From Tillus elongatus (taxonomy: Eukaryota > Arthropoda > Insecta > Coleoptera > Cleridae): a stretch of DNA of 64,000 bases. The translations under genes were made by a program, and so were the position numbers. Positions 37,001 to 47,375 of the stretch are shown piece by piece. Where the stretch lies: assembly GCA_964006375.1 (NCBI GenBank), contig OZ023269.1:131122809-131186808 (forward strand), in the 5' to 3' direction. Position 1 is the stretch's first letter. Each line of letters opens with the position of its first letter. The notes below the pieces were generated by a model. The model was not told where the DNA came from. It did not search any database and was given only the letters and a program-made list of their open reading frames with translations.

Positions 37001-39101
37001 GAAAGGGATAGAAACTGATCCAGAGAAAATAAAGGCAGTAAGAGACTGGCCTGTGCCGAGGAACAAACATGAGGTCAGAAGTTTTCTGGGACTTTGCAGC
37101 TACTACCGACGCTTTGTGAAGTACTTCAGCAGCATTGCGAAACCTCTGCATAGCCTGACTGAAAATAAGGTCGAGTTCATCTGGTCACCAGATTGCCAAG
37201 AGTCTTTTAGAGAACTCAAACATCGTCTTCTCACTGCTCCTATACTGGCTTATCCTCGGGACGAAGGACTGTTCATACTGGACACCGATGCTTCCCAGTA
37301 TGGCATTGGGGCAGTACTCTCGCAGCTCCAAGCCGGAGAAGAAGTTGTGATAGGCTACTTCAGCAAAACGTTCGGAAAAGCAGAAAGGAATTACTGTGTA
37401 ACCCGGAAAGAACTGCTGGCAGTTGTAAGATCCATCGAACATTTCCACAGCTTCCTGTATGGAAGAACATTCCGCGTGAGGTCGGATCACTCTGCTCTGC
37501 AATGGCTTCTGAACTTTAGAAATCCCGAAGGACAGATAGCCCGATGGATAGAGAAACTGCAGAGCTACGACTTCCGGATTGAACATCGAAAAGGAAGAAG
37601 TCACACCAATGCAGACAGCCTGTCAAGAAGACCATGCTCAGTGCATGAATGTAAATTTTGCGAGCGACAAGAGAACAAAGAGATCGACAAAGTAACTCAT
37701 CAGATCAAACAACTGGTGGCAGGACAGGAGAATAACACCGATGTAGACGTAAATCTTGAATACATCAGAGACGCACAGAAGACAGATCCAGACTTGAAAA
37801 ATATTAGAGAATGGCTACAAAAGGGGAAAAGACCTGAGTGGCACGATGTGTCCCGGTTTGGGGCGGAGGTTAAAGGCTACTGGCTACAATGGGACTCATT
37901 GTGTCTAAAGAATGACATGATCACTCGAAAATGGGAAACTGCCGATGGTAGAGACTGTATATACCAGACCGTTGTGCCAAGTGAGTGCATAGACAATGTT
38001 CTTCAAGAGTTACACAATAGTAGAAGTGGAGGCCACTTTGGGGTCAACAGGACTCTTGCCAGAGTGAGAGACCGCTTCTATTGGATAAACTGCCGAAGAA
38101 GCGTGGAAGAATGGTGCAAAAGGTGTGACCAATGTGCTTCAAAGAAAGGACCAAAGACCCGATCCAGAGGAAAAATGATGCAGTACATCTCAGGTACACC
38201 GTGGGAGAGAGTTGCCGTAGACATCGCAGGACCTTTTCCCATCACAGAGTCTGGGAACAGATACATAATGGTGGTGATGGACTACTTCTCGAAATGGCCT
38301 GAAGTTGCGCCGATCCCCAACCAAGAGGCAACGACCGTGGCAGAAGCCCTGATGGAAAATGTCATATCACGGCATGGCGTACCCTTAGAGATTCACACCG
38401 ACCAGGGCCGGAATTTCGAATCAGAGGTCTGGAAGAGCCTAATGGACTTGCTAGGCATAAAGAAAACGAGAACAACGCCACTCCACCCTCAATCAGACGG
38501 CATGGTAGAACGGCATAACAGGACCATCAATCAGTATCTTGCTATGTTTGTCGACGAGAATCAGAGAACCTGGGACAAGCTGATACCTCTGTTCCTCCTA
38601 GCTTACAGAAGCTCTCAGCATGAATCTACCGGCTACACTCCATCCATGATGTTGACCGGCAGAGAGATGCGGTTACCAATCGACATGACGAGACCGCCAC
38701 CGAACGAGGACATAGCGGACCTAGCTACGTTACCTGAGTATGTCGCCGACCTAGAAGGAAAACTGCGCACTATACACAGATGTGTCAGAGATAGGCTCCT
38801 CTTAAGCAGTGACCGGATGAAGATGCGCTTGGATCGCAGAGCAACACCCCATACATTCAAGGAAGGTGATGCAGTGTGGCTGTACCAACCAACAAGGAGA
38901 AAGGGCCTCAGTCCCAAACTTCAGAAACCATGGGAAGGGCCATACTTGGTGACTAAGAAAATTAACGACCTAGTCTACAGAATCCAGCTGTCTCCAAGAA
39001 CTAAACCCAAAGTTGTTCACATAGAGAGGTTGAGTCCCTATAGGGGCAACGAACCCCCAAGTTGGCGGCCGGTAAATACTGTTCGGGACGAACAGTCTTA
39101 A
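34074..39101 (+). CDS. Gag-Pol polyprotein of the Ty3/gypsy element
   Basis: 1675 codons in one frame, with no Gag/Pol frameshift. Residues 20-95 are a highly charged K/R/E/D repeat, a predicted coiled coil. About 205-390 is a retrotransposon Gag (PTFDGETSWPMYRRQF). The zinc knuckle CYKCGRKGHISRQC is at 423-436. The aspartic protease has D506 in DTGATRS. RT has FCVDYRKLND (about 822) and YLDD at 923-926. RNase H has D1070/D1072 (LDTDAS). The integrase has an HHCC zinc domain (about 1314-1360) and D1383, D1443 and E1479, an exact D-35-E spacing. A GPY/F-type WEGPYLV motif is at about 1619. There is no chromodomain and no envelope ORF. All catalytic residues are present. The start is the first ATG, 58 bp past the LTR. 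Confidence 0.97.
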   Translation: MVNTRSTDYDKMAEIKELMDLLKRQREEDERRRQEDKEDLKRQREEDEQRRQEDERRRRKEDEQRRLEDKEELKKQREEDEKRRLEDKEDLRSMFHNMRVDVKEEIELINEQIESVDRKVENVNSKVENVTENVKDWNKRWKEVEGLKEQMKMIMKGTEITHRELTEQVMGQTDRTQPRGVTGMSPVQNRPEENMPIVQQPHGTLKPPTFDGETSWPMYRRQFEAAALSNGWSEQQAATALILSLRGKALEILQNIPESKQQNYLTVIEALDLRYGNKYMSQVYQTQLKTRVQKPNETLQEFSAEVEKLVRLAYPQAPEEFVNQITVQTFIDGVLDNEMQQALRLGRFKTLTDCVIYGLEFEAAKNASQPRRNRLREVKEIEDFADTTAELRQEMKLIKEAISKLTAPVGARRMKADWSDIECYKCGRKGHISRQCSQTQQVACRRQEYTNRERHQGKRPDASVGGRHVACETQCPKVRVSTIRHYRESLVIPGSIDGRQCSFTIDTGATRSVVRPDMLPNKSALTTNKQPVLETAKGDRIPVHGEATVYIRLGSTELQVRAVVAEIVDEFILGLDLMEDFDVLSVDFQNKILKIGNEELYLSPTAGEANPRVRLIVDEDTRIPGNSEKIVRARLEKKLDGMSALIAEPLKDRHDGALVARCLVDPKKTIPIRVANVQTNRVTLKKGEVIATCEPIDRVTLSRNVTPTALNRRLPVEIVERFKNSWGQLNNMEMEMALKFILEEADIFAQDKITGRTSLVQHRINTGDARPIRQPPRRLPFAKQSEIKAMVNEMLEDGVIEESNSPWSSPVVLVTKKDGTMRFCVDYRKLNDVTKKDSYPLPRIDDTLNTLAGSKWFSTLDLKSGYWQVELHKDDKEKTAFSTGNGLYQFKVMPFGLCNAPATFERLMELVLRGLTWETCLVYLDDVMVIGRTFDEHLSNLKQVFSRLRGANLQLNPKKCALFQKKVSFLGHVVSEKGIETDPEKIKAVRDWPVPRNKHEVRSFLGLCSYYRRFVKYFSSIAKPLHSLTENKVEFIWSPDCQESFRELKHRLLTAPILAYPRDEGLFILDTDASQYGIGAVLSQLQAGEEVVIGYFSKTFGKAERNYCVTRKELLAVVRSIEHFHSFLYGRTFRVRSDHSALQWLLNFRNPEGQIARWIEKLQSYDFRIEHRKGRSHTNADSLSRRPCSVHECKFCERQENKEIDKVTHQIKQLVAGQENNTDVDVNLEYIRDAQKTDPDLKNIREWLQKGKRPEWHDVSRFGAEVKGYWLQWDSLCLKNDMITRKWETADGRDCIYQTVVPSECIDNVLQELHNSRSGGHFGVNRTLARVRDRFYWINCRRSVEEWCKRCDQCASKKGPKTRSRGKMMQYISGTPWERVAVDIAGPFPITESGNRYIMVVMDYFSKWPEVAPIPNQEATTVAEALMENVISRHGVPLEIHTDQGRNFESEVWKSLMDLLGIKKTRTTPLHPQSDGMVERHNRTINQYLAMFVDENQRTWDKLIPLFLLAYRSSQHESTGYTPSMMLTGREMRLPIDMTRPPPNEDIADLATLPEYVADLEGKLRTIHRCVRDRLLLSSDRMKMRLDRRATPHTFKEGDAVWLYQPTRRKGLSPKLQKPWEGPYLVTKKINDLVYRIQLSPRTKPKVVHIERLSPYRGNEPPSWRPVNTVRDEQS

Positions 39102-39110
39102 GGAGGGGGG
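39100..39110 (+). promoter_or_regulatory. Polypurine tract
   Basis: AAGGAGGGGGG, followed by CAG and the 3' LTR at 39114. It overlaps the stop of the ORF (TAA at 39099-39101). It would prime plus-strand synthesis. Confidence 0.85.
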
Positions 39111-39113
39111 CAG

Positions 39114-39851
39114 TGTTACAAAGCACTTCAATAGACGTAGGTGCGGTGTTGCCACATCTCCAGAATTTCCCCAACATCTGGGAATTTTTGCACAATCTGG
39201 CAACACCGCCTCCCCACCCCCCTGGGGGTGCCTGGGGTGACCCCCCTCAGGCGAAGTCTCAACCCTCTAGGACCAGAAATAACGAAGTTACCAACTTGTA
39301 CCCCGTCGGAACGGATAACTGAGGTCTGCACATTCCGAACACCCTGTATATACACCCTGTATACGCAGAGAACCCTTACACCCTGTATACGCAGAGAGAT
39401 CTTATAGTTCGAGAAACACCTCTTGTGTAACATAGGAGTGGTGACCACATTTGGATCATCCTGTATATACATTCCCCTGTATACACACGGGACCGATCTG
39501 TATTCACAGAACCTTCTAGTAAAAGAAGGTCCTGGAACGTTCTGGAATGGAAGGCTCCAGAAAGAAGGGGAAGGTACGGCGAGTATATAAAAGCGAAAGC
39601 AAGCCAGCCCGACACAGTTAGTTCAGTTCAGTAAGAGAATGTGGTAGTGACTTGAAGCAGTGTAAAGTGAGTAGTGACTGTAGTACCAGATTAGTGACTT
39701 TTGTTGAGAGTAGTAATTGTAAGGCCAGTAAATGAAGTGTTGTGAGAGAGACATTCTAGAAATTTTATTGTATCCATATTTAGAGTGTAAATAAAGTTGT
39801 TTTGTTAAAATTTAAAGTCTCACTTATCCAGAACCCGGAGAAAACGCAACA
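39114..39851 (+). repeat. 3' LTR of the Ty3/gypsy element
   Basis: 738 bp, offset by exactly 5836 from the 5' LTR. I saw no differences on reading both through, including the G/C runs and the CCTGTATA cluster. Confidence 0.95.
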
Positions 39852-40035
39852 ATATCTCTATAAAAAAACCAAAAAATTATATTTACAATGTTCCCAATTC
39901 CTTCAATCTATTTTCATAAACAAAACCAAACACTTTATCTTTGCAATCTTCCCAAAATTCCTTCTATCTATCTTCATAAACAAAACCAAACACATCTTTG
40001 CAATCTTCCCAAAATTCCTTGACATCTCTTTTTTC
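39852..40035. repeat. Minisatellite, right part (about 57-bp units)
   Basis: At least three units (from 39852, about 39908 and 39971), each with CATAAACAAAACCAAACAC-like, TTTGCAATCTTCCC and AATTCCTT segments. It is continuous with 33211-33277 before the LTR element inserted. Confidence 0.85.
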
Positions 40036-40358
40036 TCACTGACACCTCTCACAAATTTTCTTTTTTGTTGACTTTTTTACTTGACAACCTGGTGCCTGGA
40101 TTATCTCGCTTATAATAAAACTATTTTTTCTGTTACATGCTCTATTTTTGCGGCACAGTACATATATACTGGCTGTTTTAAAGTAGGTATTATTTTAACT
40201 TTACTTTGTCAGTTTACATATAAATGGTAAATTATCTGAATATACCTTTTTTATATAATTTTAGTAATAGAAAATTATCGATGAATAGATTTTCAAACAT
40301 TATGTTTTAAATAATAATTATTGAACTAACATAATTATTGGCCTATCGCATTCCATAG

Positions 40359-40422
<64 letters not shown>

Positions 40423-41874
40423 CAGTTTACGAATCATTGACGACTGTGTTATGTGTAGAAATCTCGTATAAAGCTAACAGGGTTAAGGGGTGAGTGTTGC
40501 TATTTTGTCGGGTGTCTAAGTTAGCCGTTTTAGCAGCGAATGCGGGGGTGGAGAGTGTTGGAATGATAAATGGTCAGTCATACATACAGCAGTTTAGACC
40601 AGGACTCGTTTACAAATCCTGGAAAGGATTTAGTGCGATTTAGAGGTGCGAACCAGCAACAAACGTTTGATGTGCAACACCACCTTAAATCTACGTACAA
40701 ATCCCCAACAAAAAACTTTTTATTAGATGCAGGAAAAAGTTTAATATGTGCATATATTGGTGTCAACCTGTCACAGAATCATATGCGTATGTAATATATT
40801 TTATTTAATTCTTTGATTCCGGAAATGAAATATGTTTTAGAAGTGAAACGTTTTTATGTTTTTTGTTGTTGGGATTTGGACTGTAACTCAGACTTGTGCT
40901 ATGCAAATTGAGTTTTAGAAAGTATACGACCAGTAAAATGGGAGTTTACTAAGGGAAGTTGGGACACGTTTTCAACTTTTGGGTTTGTTGCATTTTAATC
41001 ATTTACACGTGGTTTAAAATAAACTTATAATTTTATTCTTACTGGTTTATTTTATTTTGTTAGTTTTGTTACTTCTTTTAAGCTTGGATAATAAAGAGTT
41101 CATGAAATTTAATTAGAATTTTGTAAATTATGTTAATCGGTATAAGTAAAAAATATACATACATGACTTCAGGTATTGTAGATCTGAAAATAAGAAAATT
41201 TTTAGTAGTAATTGGTAAATATTTTCAATATTTTTCACAATATTTTTAAGCAAGAACAAATAATATGAGTTAGATACACAAAAAACAAAATTTGAACTTG
41301 CACTTTACTTTATTCTGTACTTCAAAACTTTATATAGAATTTTTATTTTGAAATTAATTTTCGAAGCCTGTGTCTTAAAAACATCATAAACTTAATAAGT
41401 GTGTCACAAAACTGGCGTTAATTTGCTTTTTAAGAGATTATATTCCTCCAGAAATATGACCACTGTAAGGACCTTTCAAAGTTAAGATGCTCCAGGAAGG
41501 AACGACGATTAGTAGCAAACTGTACAACAAGAGAGTTATTTGACACTAAAGGTTTGCGCTTTTTGACTAGAATGAATTTGACTGTTAAAAGTCGCAAGTG
41601 GAGAAACCAGCAAAACAATTCCTGAGGAGCCACGTCGATGACAATATCTTCTGTGGCCCAGAAATGCTCGTTTTTAAATTGTATATAGAACAGACAAACG
41701 GGCCTTTGTGGTAGATACTCTCGGCATTGAATTTGACTATCCCGTCACAATAATTTGATGCCAGTAATACTTGTTTTCTTTTCCAATAGAATCTTCCACT
41801 CGGTGGTCAATATATAACTGATTTAAATAGCGCGCCATTTTTGATACCCACATTTCCGTAGGTTGTAGTGGAAT
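40036..41874. other. AT-rich DNA with one (TA)n array; no gene recognised
   Basis: A (TA)n of about 30 units lies at 40361-40421. A 74-codon ORF at 40570-40794 and a 67-codon minus-strand ORF at 41430-41633 have no recognisable features. Confidence 0.5.
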
Positions 41875-42005
41875 TTTCCTTTACGTGATAGTAAAGGATT
41901 TTTTTCACGCCCGAGGAGGTACCACACCTTACATTAAGGGGCCGGTGAACACCCAACAGACGTTTCCAGTTCTGGTGTATGAGTCGGTCTCCCTTATAAG
42001 CAAAA

Positions 42006-43079
42006 ATGATGATGGCTCCTATTTGTACAAAAGATCCCGGAGGCAAAATACCCCTCCATTCGGATCTCCGGGAGAGGGGTGTACATGGGGCGCCAGCATC
42101 GAGATTTACAATATCCTTCTCGAATATATGTGGCCTCAATTCTAACCCGAACTCCGTCCACCATTTCCTCCAGGCTAATAGGCCCCAACTCCTCTTCCTG
42201 ATCGAAACTCAAATCAGTGCCAAAACAGCCACTAATCACCTTAATTTCCCGTGGTATGAGCTACTTACTTCTTTTAGATTGCATGGAGGCGTGTGCGCGT
42301 ACGTCCGTAGCAATCTACCCTGCACCAGACTCCCCAATTTAGAAGCTGAAAGAAAAGACATACTATGCATAAAACTCTCTCTCAGGGCTGCAACTAAATT
42401 CATCTGTTGCATTTACCGGTCACCTTCTGACAACAACTTTGTCCAGCTCTTTGACTACCTTTCTGAAAAAACCGACCATCTGATTTCTGAATATCCTTCC
42501 TCCGAGGTCACTATGCTTGGTGACTTCAATGTCCATAATAAGGAATGGCTAGGATCTTTAAAAACCGATCCACAAGGAAGAGCAGCGGAGGCCTTTGCAG
42601 TCAGCAATTCTTTAGCCAATATGGTTCAGCAACCTACTTACTTTTCTCGCATCCCAACACACAGCTCAAATCCCTTGGATATCCTTCTTACTACAAATCC
42701 TGACTGCTATAAGATATCAGTCACCGCCCCCCTGGGTCGCTCAGACCACGGCATGGTCACTGCTTCCTGCGCAATGCAACCCGAGGTCACACAGTCATCA
42801 CACCCACGTATCGTTTGGCACTACAACTCCGCGAACTGGGACGAAATGCGAGATTACTTTTCATCATTTCCATGGTCGTCTGTCTGCTTCTCTCATCCTG
42901 ACCCCTCTGATATCTCACAAAACGTCACCGAAATTATCCAAGTTGGCATTGAATTATTTATTCCACGTACACAGAAAACCTCTGCAGCCACTCAAAAGCC
43001 CTGGTTCTCTAAATCCTGTTACAAAGCCAGACTTGAAAAGGTCAAAGCTCACAAAAAGCTTCTACACAACCCCAGTTAA
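42006..43079 (+). pseudogene. Family 1 APE endonuclease (copy 3)
   Basis: A 357-codon ORF with SNICGLNSN, FLIETQISAKTA, GVCAYVRSNLPC, CCIYRSPSDNNF, the catalytic MLGDFNVHNKEW (about residues 170-180), NPLDILLTTNP and GRSDHGMVTAS (about 242-251), followed by the linker KPWFSKSC. All APE motifs (TET/QIS, GDFN, SDH) are visible. It ends at a TAA just after HNPS, where copy 1 reads on with QENRQ. The domain itself looks intact, but without RT it cannot retrotranspose. Confidence 0.8.
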
Positions 43080-43222
43080 GAAAACCGTCAAGCATTTAAC
43101 GACGCAAGAAACCGCTATATCCGCATTCTTATATATGTTGTCATCGATGGCCATTCCTCTAAACTGTATCCATATCATACAGGAGTCCCTCAAGCCCTCA
43201 AGGTTCAGCTTTAGCCCCTATT

Positions 43223-43822
43223 TTGTTTCTTCTCCACATCAATGACCTCCTCTTTAGCACATCCAACCCAGTTCACAGTTACGCGGACGACAGTACCCTC
43301 CACTCAAATATACAATATTCTAAGCCTGTCTCTTTAGCCCAATTAGATGAGAATTGCAAATTCATGGAGGGTTCTGTCTCTGTGGATCTCCAAAAAATAT
43401 TAGACTGGAGAACTAAAAATCTTGTACAATTCAACCCCACCAAATCTCAATCTTGCTTTCTATCTCATAAGAGATACACCAGCCCTAGACCCATCACAAT
43501 GAACAACCAAGTTACTCAAAGTAATGAGCCCTTTTCACTTGTTGGCATTTTTGTGGATCGAAATCTCAATTGGCACCAACATATCACATCAATATCAATT
43601 GCAGAAGCGGCTGCTAAGAAATTAGGTTTCCTCTTCCAGGCTCGCAAATATTTTTCACCAGCTAATCTCTATACCTTATATACTTCACAAATAAGGCTAA
43701 ACCTCGAATACTGCCCCCACATCTGGGGTGCCGCTGCAGCTTTTACACTCGCTATCCTGGACTCCATTCAGAAAAGAGCTATACGTCTTATCGGTGACCC
43801 TACCGTCATCCAAAGGCTGTGA
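43223..43822 (+). pseudogene. Family 1 RT C-terminal half (copy 3)
   Basis: A 199-codon ORF beginning just inside the PQGSA motif: LFLLHINDLLFSTSNPVHS, catalytic YADDSTLHS, KSQSCFLSHKRYTSPRP, LVGIFVDRNLNWHQH, LNLEYCPHIWG. It is truncated at 43822 by TGA. The active-site DD is present, but motif A is lost in the 840-bp deletion. Confidence 0.8.
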
Positions 43823-44329
43823 TCCCTTACCCATCGACGTGCCGTTGGTGACCACTCTCTCTTTTACAGATATCTGCACGGGCACTGCTCAGAGGAGCTT
43901 TCTTCCATAGTTCCTCCACCTGCTGCCCCCAACAGATCTACCAGGGGAACAGAGCGAATGCACCCTTTTACTGTCCAGGTCACCAGACATAGAACTTCTT
44001 GTTATGCCCGCTCTTTTGTCCCGAGGACTTCCAAGTTGTGGAATTCCTTGCCGACTCATGTTTTTCCTTCTCCTCCGAACCACCAAACCTTCAAGTCCAG
44101 AATTAACAGGTTGCCTCTTTCCCCATTGTCGACACCTACGGTACGATAGTATTTAGGCTGTGAGCCTTCGTGGTGTGTTGTTGAAATAAAAAATAAAAAA
44201 CACTTCATTTTTTAAATATTGAAGAGACAAACTGTTGTAGTTGATGCGGTGGGAGCCAGATTATTAACTTAAAGCTGCGCGATTAATATATTTGTAATTT
44301 ATACGATTATCATAGGGTTCTTCTATCAA

Positions 44330-44585
44330 AATTGGATAGACCCAGTTTTTATCCTTGTTTGGTATCGTTGATCACTCTCCTATGTAAGAGAAAGAAAACA
44401 TTACGTGGATTGGCGCGGTACCGTTATTGTGATTATATCACAAGCTCTGGAGTATCACAGGGCTGGATTATTGCACCTCTTCTGTTTGTACTCTTTATCA
44501 AAAACGTGGTGGACTATGTCGGCATAAACTACCTCCTCGATGCGCATGATCTAAACTATTTTCCACGGCAAATTTTTAGCTAATT
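44330..44585 (+). pseudogene. Short non-LTR RT fragment
   Basis: An 83-codon ORF reading RYRYCDYITSSGVSQGWIIA, PLLFVLFIKNVVDYVG and INYLLDAHDLNYF. This is the PQGS-to-YADD block of a CR1/Jockey-type RT with PQGS changed to SQGW and YADD changed to DAHD. Both are inactivating. It belongs to a different family from family 1. Only about 200 bp survive. Confidence 0.65.
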
Positions 44586-44599
44586 TTCTTAGAAAGAAT

Positions 44600-44717
44600 T
44601 CGTTAATGAAGAGACCGCGACTTTTCAATTTTAAAAATATTGCTTCAAATGAGTGCAAACTAGGTCCCTGGGAATCCATATCCGGGTTTAGTTTCAATTT
44701 TTATCTGTTTACATATA
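44600..44717 (-). repeat. R module (minus orientation) bordering the composite
   Basis: GAGACCGCGACTTTTCAATTT, AATGAGTGCAAACTAGG and CCATATCCGGGTTTAG. It is the inverted counterpart of the module at 50150-50260 on the other side of the composite. Confidence 0.65.
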
Positions 44718-44957
44718 TACAGGGTGACGCATTTCTACGGTAAAGCTAAATATAATTGGTATTATACAGGATACGGGAACCAATTGTATACGTTGATTAT
44801 ATGGTGTCTTGAGCTGCATCTTATAAAATTATTTTGACAATCACAGGCTGGTCCATAAGTCGTTGGTGATACCTACAATGTTTTTTCGAACATCGCTTAT
44901 ATTATTGCAGTTTTGCATTTTTTATTGGAATATGATGCATGTTTGTAAGAAAAAAAT

Positions 44958-45270
44958 CTAGACGCAGTGAGTATGTTTTGGTAGCGAATTTTCATTAAAT
45001 GCTTCAAATTTCTATAACTTAATTTGCTATTAACCTAAGGTTCGTTGGCTACGAAACAAGTTTTCTCGGAAACACTTTGGGTTTATTTTCGGAAAATGTT
45101 TGTACATTTTTAAACAATAAGTTATTTTGATAAAATATGGTACATTGTTCCTACTATATAGGTTATACCGGTGACCAAATTGGTGCATGCTTGCATTAAA
45201 GAGAAATATTTGCTATTAAAAACATGTTTATAAAAATTCACTTTCATAACGCACTTGCCGCGTCCAGACT
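44958..45270. mobile_element. MITE family M, copy 4
   Basis: CTAGACGCAGTGAGTATG at the left and CGCACTTGCCGCGTCCAG at the right. The interior is as in other copies (GGTTATACCGGTGACCAA). No coding capacity. Confidence 0.7.
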
Positions 45271-45274
45271 TTTT

Positions 45275-46006
45275 TAAACACACCTGAAAATCATCAGTTA
45301 AAATATCAACAAATATGTTTATTTTATACAATATTGTGTGCAATAACAATTTCTACGTTCTTATCTTAATTCAGTACAATGTTACCAAGATAAGGGTATC
45401 ATGGTGATTTTTTTGGCAATAATGTTTTCTAATAAAAGGGGATTTCTCACTCCCAATTGCAGACAGTGGAATGCAATACGTATAGAAACATATTTCATAT
45501 TGTACATAAAAAGTCCAAAGATGTTCATAAAGAGTAGTATGATTGTAAGTGGCTTTTCTGGACAGAGGGATAATCTTTGAAAAAAATGACATAGGGATTT
45601 ATAGGGCTAACAATGTTTGGAAGAGGGCGAAACAGTGGGCAATAGGGCAGACACGGATGTCCGTTTGTTGCGACCAGTTCAGATTGGCGGGTTTAGACAG
45701 AGCGTGAGCAGACTCCTAAATTCTCTCTCCTATATTCCACTCCACTATCTGTTCCGCAGTCTCGCTTCACTCTTCCCGATCCCGTTGCGAGACACGTTAT
45801 GACACAAATCGAACACTCGTGTGCTCGTAAATAAAATGTAACGTATCCCGAATCACATTAGGGCAGACAACTCCTGCCACTTTACACGCTGTTTACTCAT
45901 GTAGAACAACTACCGTGTTTACACTTATTAAAGGACTTCTTATAATTCCTTCAACTCCTTCATACTTTATTGGTCATGTAGTTACATATGTTCTTGGTTA
46001 TGTTAT
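45275..46006. other. No feature recognised
   Basis: AT-rich, with a moderately GC-richer stretch at about 45610-45800 containing a 61-codon ORF without known domains. Confidence 0.4.
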
Positions 46007-46369
46007 AAAAAAAAGACTGGACTATTATGTATTCCACACTTTATTGCCATAGTGGTCTTCATTTCCTGAGATATATCTGTTATTAATATGTATGATTTTA
46101 TCCTAGCTGGTTTCTCTTACATTTGTTTAAATAAATCTTGATTCTATCCGCGAATTTTAAAACGCATGAGACATTTAAAGAGACATTTAAAGACTCTTTA
46201 AATGTCTCATGCGTTTTAAAATTCGCGGATAGAATCAAGATTTATTTAAACAAATGTAAGAGAAACCAGCTAGGATAAAATCATACATATTAATAACAGA
46301 TATATCTCAGGAAATGAAGACCACTATGGCAATAAAGTGTGGAATACATAATAGTCCAGTCTTTTTTTT
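46007..46369. repeat. Perfect 176-bp inverted repeat with 11-nt spacer
   Basis: The left arm 46007-46182 and right arm 46194-46369 are exact reverse complements on my reading; the spacer is ACATTTAAAGA. The spacer repeats the last bases of the left arm (AGACATTTAAAG occurs twice in a row). The right arm ends in T8 that merges with the reversed A-tail of family 1 copy 4, and the left arm begins with the complementary A8. Confidence 0.95.
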
Positions 46370-47375
46370 ATTATTTCAACAACACACCACGAGGGCTTAC
46401 AGCCTAAATACTATCGTATCGTGGGTGTCGACAAGGAGGTAAGAGAGAACTTGTTAATTCTAACTTGAAGGTTTGGAGGTTCGGAGGAGAAGGAAAAACA
46501 TGTGCCGGCAAGGAATTCCACAACTTGGAAGTCCTCGGGACAAAAGAGCCGGCATAACAAGATGTTCTATGTATGGTGAGCTGGACAGTAAAAGGGTGCA
46601 TTCGCTCTGTTCCCCTGGTAGATCTGTTGGGGGCAGCAGGTGGAGGAACTATAGAAGAAAGCTCCTCTGAGCAGTGCCCATGCAGATATCTATAAAAGAG
46701 AGAGAGAGGTCACCAACGGCACGTCGGTGGGCAAAAGATGGCAGCCTTTGGGTGAGGGTAGGGTCACCGATGAGACGTATAGCTCTCTTCTGAATTGAGT
46801 CCAGGATAGCGAGTGTAGAAGCAGCATCGGCACCCCAAATGTGGGAGCAGTATTCGAGGTTTGGTCTTATTTGTGAAGTATATAAGGAATAGAGATTAGC
46901 TGGTGAAAAGTATTTGCGAGCCCGGAAGAGGAAACCTAATTTCTTAGCAGCCGCTTTATGCAATTGATGTGCCATGTTGGTGCCAATTGAGATTTCGATC
47001 CACAAAAAATGCCAACAAGTGAAAAGGACTCATTACTTTGAATAACTTGGCTGTTTATTGTGATGGGTCTAGGGCTGGTGTATCTCTTATGAGAATTAAA
47101 GCAAGACTGTGATTTGGTGGGGTTGAATTGTACAAGATTCCTACTGCCCCAGTCTAATATTTCTTGGAGATCCACGGAGACAGAACCCTCTATGAGTCTG
47201 CGATCCTCATCTAATTGGGCTAAAGAGACAGGCTTAGAATATTGTATATTTGAGTGGAGGGTGCTGTCGTCTGTGTTACTGTGAACTGGGTTGGATGTGC
47301 TAGAGAGGAGGTCATTGATGTGGAGAAGAAACAAAGTAGGGGCTAAAGCTGAACCTTGAGAAACCTCCGTAGGCC
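46370..47375 (-). mobile_element. Non-LTR family 1, copy 4 (5' truncated)
   Basis: The minus-strand copy starts with the tail and the 3' signature (CACCACGAGGGCTTACAGCC on the plus strand) and extends to the PQGSA region of the RT at about 47365, where it meets transposase sequence. YADD reads NTDD (HSNTDDSTLHS). The segment LVGIFCGSKSQLAPTWHIN shows a frameshift near 47000. ORFs 46649-47005 and 46936-47511 are its pieces; the second is a chance fusion with the transposase relic. Confidence 0.85.

Larger units (their letters stand above)
33278..39851 (+). mobile_element. Complete Ty3/gypsy LTR retrotransposon
   Basis: A 6574-bp element with 738-bp LTRs (33278-34015 and 39114-39851) that I could not distinguish by eye. 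The LTRs begin TGTTAC and end CAACA. Target duplication ATAT lies at 33274-33277 and 39852-39855. The PBS (34019-34036) fits tRNA-Leu. One ORF (34074-39101) encodes Gag-Pol. The polypurine tract AAGGAGGGGGG (39100-39110) precedes the 3' LTR. No envelope gene is present. Intact coding, LTR identity and a clean target duplication mean a recent insertion that is plausibly still mobile. The clade within Ty3/gypsy is not resolved from sequence alone. Confidence 0.97.
41875..44195 (+). mobile_element. Non-LTR family 1, copy 3 (endonuclease intact, RT deleted)
   Basis: Keeps the family 5' end and hairpin, the complete endonuclease and the 3' end, but about 840 bp is missing at 43130 (CGCATTCTT joined to ATATATGTTGTC), removing the RT fingers and palm up to just before the PQGSA motif. 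An A-rich tail lies at about 44185-44200. It is the mirror image of copy 1, which lost endonuclease and kept RT. Confidence 0.85.

Noticed and set aside
34097..37604. Minus-strand ORFs inside the gypsy element (79-191 codons)
   Set aside because: They mirror the coding strand of Gag-Pol, with low-complexity Ser/Leu composition.
33278..39851. Endogenous retrovirus with envelope
   Set aside because: No second ORF and no envelope-like sequence between the Pol stop (39101) and the 3' LTR (39114).
40570..40794. 74-codon ORF and its antisense partner as a small gene
   Set aside because: No signal peptide, domain or neighbouring signals. Both strands are open by chance.
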